From the NCBI GenBank assembly GCA_963558185.1, contig CAUWFE010000001.1, forward strand, positions 62,001 through 126,000: 64,000 bases of DNA. Reading direction: 5' to 3'. The DNA is from UMGS1663 sp963558185 (GTDB taxonomy: Bacteria; Bacillota; Clostridia; TANB77; CAG-508). The first letter of the stretch is position 1. Each line of letters opens with the position of its first letter. Shown one piece after another: positions 60,441 through 64,000 of the stretch. The position numbers and the translations under genes were made by a program. The notes under the pieces were generated by a model, which was not told the DNA's origin, did no database searches, and was given only the letters and a program-made list of their open reading frames with translations.

Positions 60441-61652
60441 TTATAATAATTTATGAAATACTTTTTTACCCTTTTTCAAAATAGCATATCCACAAGAAAA
60501 ATCATTATCATTTAACATATAATTTATATCTGATATTTTTTCATCATTTAATGATATACCACCTTGAGAAATTAAAGTTCTTGCTTGTCCTTTAGAAGGT
60601 GCAAAACCAACTAAAATCATAGCATCTATTATAGAAATATTTTTATTATCTATTTTTGTAGTAGGCATATTATCTAAATTTCCATTGCCACAGAATAAAG
60701 CATTAGCACATTCTTCAGCTTTTTTTGCTTCTTCTTCACCATGAATTAATTTTGTAATTTCAAAAGCGGCAACTTTTTTAGCTTCATTGATATTTTCATC
60801 TTTTAAATTAGAAAGGCGATTTACTTCATCCATAGGTAAAAATGTAAGTAGGCTTAAAACAGTTTTAACATCTTCATCTGCAATATTTCTCCAATATTGA
60901 TAAAAATCATAAGGAGAAGTTTTTTCAGGGTCTAGCCATAACGCACCTTTTTCTGTTTTTCCCATTTTCTTTCCTTCTTTTGTAGTAAGAAGTTTAAAAG
61001 TTAAACCATAAGCATCATTTTTACCAACTTTGCGTACTAATTCTACACCACCTATAATGTTTGACCATTGGTCATTACCGCCCATTTCTAATTTACAGTT
61101 ATATTTATCATGTAATACTAAAAAATCATATGATTGCATTAACATATATCCAAGTTCAAAAAAAGTTAATCCTTTTTCCATTCTTTGTTTGTAGCATTCT
61201 GCTGCAAGCATACGATTAATAGAAAATAGGGAACCAATATCTCTCATAAATTCTACAAAGTTTAAATTCAAAAGCCAATCTGCGTTATTTACTATAATAG
61301 CAGCATTTTCTCCTTCAAAACTTAAAAATTTAGAAAGTTGTTTTTTAAAACATTCTACATTGTGATTAATTTCTTCGCGAGACATCATTCTTCTCATATC
61401 TGTTTTTCCAGAAGGATCTCCTATTGTAGCTGTGCCTCCACCAATTAATATAATAGGTTTGTGACCTGCTTTTTGCATTTGTGAAGCAACCATCATAGAA
61501 ACAAAATGGCCTACATGTAAACTATCAGCAGTTGGATCAAAACCAATATAAAAAGCAACAGATTCTTTATCAAGCAATTTTTTAACTTCTTCTTCATCTG
61601 TTATTTGCTCAATATAACCACGTTCTCTTAAAATTTCAATAACATTTGACAT
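60441..61652 (-). CDS. tyrS: Tyrosyl-tRNA synthetase
   Basis: A 403-residue class Ic synthetase. HIGH motif as H-V-G-H (46-49), Y-D-F-L-V-L near 175, G-G-N-D-Q-W near 192, K-M-G-K-T as the KMSKS loop (229-233), and an S4 RNA-binding domain at the end. The K-M-G-K-T form and L-E-M-G-G-N-D-Q-W are as in the TyrZ-like group. There is no room for a T-box leader before it; dapB ends 62 bases upstream of its start. AGGAGG precedes the ATG. Confidence 0.97.
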   Translation of the reverse strand: MSNVIEILRERGYIEQITDEEEVKKLLDKESVAFYIGFDPTADSLHVGHFVSMMVASQMQKAGHKPIILIGGGTATIGDPSGKTDMRRMMSREEINHNVECFKKQLSKFLSFEGENAAIIVNNADWLLNLNFVEFMRDIGSLFSINRMLAAECYKQRMEKGLTFFELGYMLMQSYDFLVLHDKYNCKLEMGGNDQWSNIIGGVELVRKVGKNDAYGLTFKLLTTKEGKKMGKTEKGALWLDPEKTSPYDFYQYWRNIADEDVKTVLSLLTFLPMDEVNRLSNLKDENINEAKKVAAFEITKLIHGEEEAKKAEECANALFCGNGNLDNMPTTKIDNKNISIIDAMILVGFAPSKGQARTLISQGGISLNDEKISDINYMLNDNDFSCGYAILKKGKKVFHKLL

Positions 61653-61714
61653 AAGTCATTCCTCCTTAATAAATACGCTTTCCATATTTTAGCATAAAAG
61701 GTAAAAAAAAGCAA

Positions 61715-62473
61715 TTAGAAAATTAAATCCTCCATAGAGTATAAGCCAGCATTTTGACCAGATAAGAAAATTGAAGCTTTAATAGCACCTTCTGCAAATA
61801 CTTTGCGAGAATATGAAGTATGTGTAACAGATAAAGTTTCATTTTCACCCATAAATTGAACTGTATGTTCACCTACAATATTTCCACCACGAATAGAAGA
61901 AAAACCTATTTCATTTTTAGAACGTTTTTCATGTTTAGAGTGTCTATCAAATTCATAATTGTGTTTTGCAGAAAGGACTTCATTAATTTTATCAGCTAAT
62001 AATAGGGCAGTACCACTTGGACTATCAATTTTTCTATTATGATGAGTTTCTATAATTTCAATATCTGTATTACTTAGATTTTTAGCTATAATTTGTAAAA
62101 TTTTTCCCATTAAAAATATATCAAAAGACATGTTAGCAGATTGAAAAATTGGAATACTTTGTGAATATTCATGTATCTTAATATTTTCTTCTTCTGTAAA
62201 ACCTGTGGTTGCAATTACCATTGGAATATTTTTTGCTTTTGCATATTCTAACATATTAATAGTTGCAACAGGAATAGAAAAGTCAATAATAACATCAGGC
62301 TTTTCTGAAATTTTTAGTAAATCACTAATATTTGTATAAACATTAAAAGCATATTTACCAGTATTTTCTTTGTCAAAACCTCCCCATAAAGAACAATTTT
62401 CAAAATTATCTATAGAGCTAATTACTTCTTGTCCCATTTTACCATTACACCCATTTACTAAAATTTGTATCAT
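61715..62473 (-). CDS. dapB: 4-hydroxy-tetrahydrodipicolinate reductase
   Basis: A 252-residue NAD(P)H enzyme of lysine/diaminopimelate synthesis. The N-terminal Rossmann motif is G-C-N-G-K-M-G-Q (8-15), then I-D-F-S-I-P and T-T-G-F; the active-site block E-T-H-H-N-R-K-I-D-S-P-S-G-T-A near 141-155 has the catalytic His pair and Lys. It lies 33 bases after dapA, in one operon. AGGAGG precedes the ATG. Confidence 0.97.
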   Translation of the reverse strand: MIQILVNGCNGKMGQEVISSIDNFENCSLWGGFDKENTGKYAFNVYTNISDLLKISEKPDVIIDFSIPVATINMLEYAKAKNIPMVIATTGFTEEENIKIHEYSQSIPIFQSANMSFDIFLMGKILQIIAKNLSNTDIEIIETHHNRKIDSPSGTALLLADKINEVLSAKHNYEFDRHSKHEKRSKNEIGFSSIRGGNIVGEHTVQFMGENETLSVTHTSYSRKVFAEGAIKASIFLSGQNAGLYSMEDLIF

Positions 62474-62506
62474 ATAAACCTCCTTAAAAGAGCCTTAAAT
62501 TAGGCT

Positions 62507-63388
62507 CTATATATTAAAATTTTTCATTACTTTTTTTAAATTTTCTTCTTTTTCAGCACTCATAGGAATTAAAGGTAAACGCGGAATTCCAAAATTATAT
62601 CCTTTAATATTTAGGGCAGCTTTAACTGGAATAGGATTTACTTCAGAAAATAAGCTATTTACTAAAGGCAAGCAATCAAGTTGTTTTTTTAGTGCTTCAT
62701 CAATTTTTCCTTCTAAAAAGTCATACACCATTTGATGAGTAAATAAAGGCTCAATATTTGATAATACAGAAATAACACCTAAACCACCTAGTGAAAGAAT
62801 AGGTACAATTTGATCATCATTTCCAGAATAGATTGCAAGTTCATCTTTACATAGTGCAGAAATTTGTGCAACTTGTGAAATATTACCAGAAGCCTCTTTA
62901 ATTGCCACAATATTATCTATTTTAGATAATTCTAAACATGTTTCAGGAGTAATATTAACACCAGTTCTACTAGGAACATTATATAAAATAATAGGAATTT
63001 CAACACTTTGGCTGATTGCTTTATAGTGAGAAATTAAGCCTGCTTGTGTTGTTTTGTTATAATAAGGTGTAACAACTAAAATTCCATCAGCGCCAATACT
63101 TTCAGCATATTGAGATAATAATATAGCACTTTGTGTGCAATTACTTCCAGTTCCTAATATAACAGGAACACGTTTATTAACAACATCTATAGCAAATTTC
63201 ATAGTTTCTTTTCTTTCGGCATCTGTCATTGTAGCACTTTCACCAGTTGTACCACAAACTATTAAAGCATCTATCTTATTTTTTATTTGCTCTTCTATTA
63301 ATTTTTCAAATTCCTTAAAATTAATTCCATTTTCATCAAAAGGTGTAGCTATTGCTGTTCCACAACCTTTAAATAATATTTTTTTCAT
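62507..63388 (-). CDS. dapA: 4-hydroxy-tetrahydrodipicolinate synthase
   Basis: A 293-residue TIM-barrel aldolase condensing pyruvate with aspartate semialdehyde. It has G-T-T-G-E-S (near 42), Y-N-V-P-S-R-T-G (near 131, catalytic Tyr) and the Schiff-base Lys in A-I-K-E-A-S-G (near 160). ATG 63388 gives the usual length; the frame opens 12 bases earlier at TTG 63400, directly on the GAAAGGG site. First committed step of the pathway. Confidence 0.97.
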   Translation of the reverse strand: MKKILFKGCGTAIATPFDENGINFKEFEKLIEEQIKNKIDALIVCGTTGESATMTDAERKETMKFAIDVVNKRVPVILGTGSNCTQSAILLSQYAESIGADGILVVTPYYNKTTQAGLISHYKAISQSVEIPIILYNVPSRTGVNITPETCLELSKIDNIVAIKEASGNISQVAQISALCKDELAIYSGNDDQIVPILSLGGLGVISVLSNIEPLFTHQMVYDFLEGKIDEALKKQLDCLPLVNSLFSEVNPIPVKAALNIKGYNFGIPRLPLIPMSAEKEENLKKVMKNFNI

Positions 63389-63423
63389 AATATATTTCAA
63401 CCCTTTCTTAAATTAATATCTTT

Positions 63424-64000
63424 TTAATTATCTTGTATTAATTTTTCTACAATTTGTACAGCATTACTTGCAGCACCTTTTCTAAGATTATCTGCAACTA
63501 CCCAAAGATTAACTCCTGAATCTACGCTTTTATCACGTCTAATTCTACCAATAAATACTTCATCATGTCCATCAGCAGTACTTGCAAGTGGATATAACTC
63601 ATTTTCATTAGAATTTTGAACTATAATTCCAGGAAAATGTGATAATGTAGAAATTAAGTCTTTCAATTCAAAATCTTTTTCAAATTCTACATTAATAGAT
63701 TCGCTATGGCAATTAAAAACTGGTACACGAACAGTTGTAGCAGTAATTTTTAAGTTAGGATTATTTAAAATTTTACGTGTTTCATTAATCATTTTTTCTT
63801 CTTCTTTTGTATATCCATTATCTAAAAAACTATCAATGTGAGGTAAACAATTATTAAAAATAGGGTAAGGGAATTTTTGCAAATAATCTGTATTAGTAGA
63901 TTTAGGAGAAGTAACAAATTGATTTATTCCTTGCTTTAAATCTTCAATACCACGAATTCCAGCACCTGAAACCGCTTGATAAGTAGAATATACAATTCTT
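63424..64000 (-). CDS. asd: Aspartate-semialdehyde dehydrogenase, partial (N-terminus outside window)
   Basis: Minus-strand frame open to base 64000. The visible 191 residues start R-I-V-Y-S-T-Y-Q-A-V-S-G-A-G and include P-Y-P-I-F-N-N, R-V-P-V-F-N-C-H-S-E, G-R-I-R-R-D and the C-terminal W-V-V-A-D-N-L-R-K-G-A-A-S-N-A, all typical of Asd. The catalytic cysteine lies just outside the window. It supplies the substrate for DapA; asd-dapA-dapB form one operon. Confidence 0.96.
   Translation of the reverse strand, partial: RIVYSTYQAVSGAGIRGIEDLKQGINQFVTSPKSTNTDYLQKFPYPIFNNCLPHIDSFLDNGYTKEEEKMINETRKILNNPNLKITATTVRVPVFNCHSESINVEFEKDFELKDLISTLSHFPGIIVQNSNENELYPLASTADGHDEVFIGRIRRDKSVDSGVNLWVVADNLRKGAASNAVQIVEKLIQDN

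Noticed and set aside
60441..61715. T-box leader for tyrS
   Set aside because: Only 62 bases separate dapB and tyrS and no specifier stem or TGGN motif is visible.

Overview
The window is A+T-rich chromosome (about 70% A+T or more by eye) from a spore-forming, Gram-positive, anaerobic Clostridia-type bacterium. The basis is spoIVA and spoIIM, an [FeFe]-hydrogenase, AGA/ATA-rich codon use, strong GGAGG ribosome sites with ATG/TTG/GTG starts, the hrcA-grpE-dnaK-dnaJ operon with a CIRCE operator, and many secreted proteins that start with a class III-like pseudopilin segment (G-I/V-T-L-I-A-L). I cannot name the genus. There are no rRNAs, CRISPR arrays or intact transposases.

Layout. 1-1.9 kb: end of an alpha-glucan phosphorylase, then spoIVA. 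2.0-5.7 kb: accessory surface locus with a small ORF, a secreted protein whose last ~110 coding bases are sharply G+C-rich (a candidate variable region), a short near-repeat of that region, the last ~60 codons of what looks like a diversity-generating-retroelement (DGR) reverse transcriptase, and a 741-residue three-module pseudopilin-like protein. 5.9-9.5 kb: yqeG-type phosphatase, prepilin peptidase, M24 peptidase, EF-P, zinc-ribbon protein. 9.6-17.3 kb: tRNA-Thr, ftsY, UPF0182 protein, DUF5665 protein, argS, [FeFe]-hydrogenase. 17.3-22.2 kb: TetR regulator with a two-site operator and a heterodimeric ABC exporter. 22.2-23.5 kb: a two-gene HipA-like kinase cassette between exact 49-bp direct repeats. 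23.6-26.1 kb: Dps and a second pseudopilin/variable-domain gene broken by two homopolymer indels. 26.1-36.6 kb: rnhA, tmcAL, coaE, endoQ-like, spoIIM (frameshifted), xerD, tRNA-Gly, Ca2+-type P-ATPase, orphan VirB2-like pilin. 36.7-38.6 kb: scrap island with a PemK/MazF-like toxin, a duplicated 135-bp segment, truncated gene ends and a possible small RNA. 38.8-51.9 kb: cell-surface polysaccharide locus (LCP ligase, sugar-phosphate transferase, Glf, EpsG-like polymerase, glycosyltransferases, flippase, two pyruvyltransferase/FrhB sets, one fused and one split). 52.1-59.5 kb: flavin reductase-like protein, DUF4190 protein, heat-shock operon, YgjP-type metallopeptidase. 59.5-64.0 kb (minus strand): GT51 transglycosylase, tyrS, and dapB-dapA-asd of the lysine/diaminopimelate pathway.

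How it fits together. The prepilin peptidase at 6.4 kb could process the pseudopilin-like proteins at 3.4 and 24.3 kb. The proteins at 2.4 and 24.3 kb share motifs (S/T-E-W/Y-G-M; T-T-G-N-x-T-G; a C-terminal R-G-G) of the formylglycine-enzyme/C-type-lectin fold that DGRs often diversify, and the retroelement that would have done so survives only as a stub. The most notable observations are this DGR relic, the HipA-like cassette between direct repeats, the fused versus split pyruvyltransferase-FrhB genes and the PemK scrap island. Several frameshifts lie in homopolymers, so sequencing error must be excluded before any biology is read into them.
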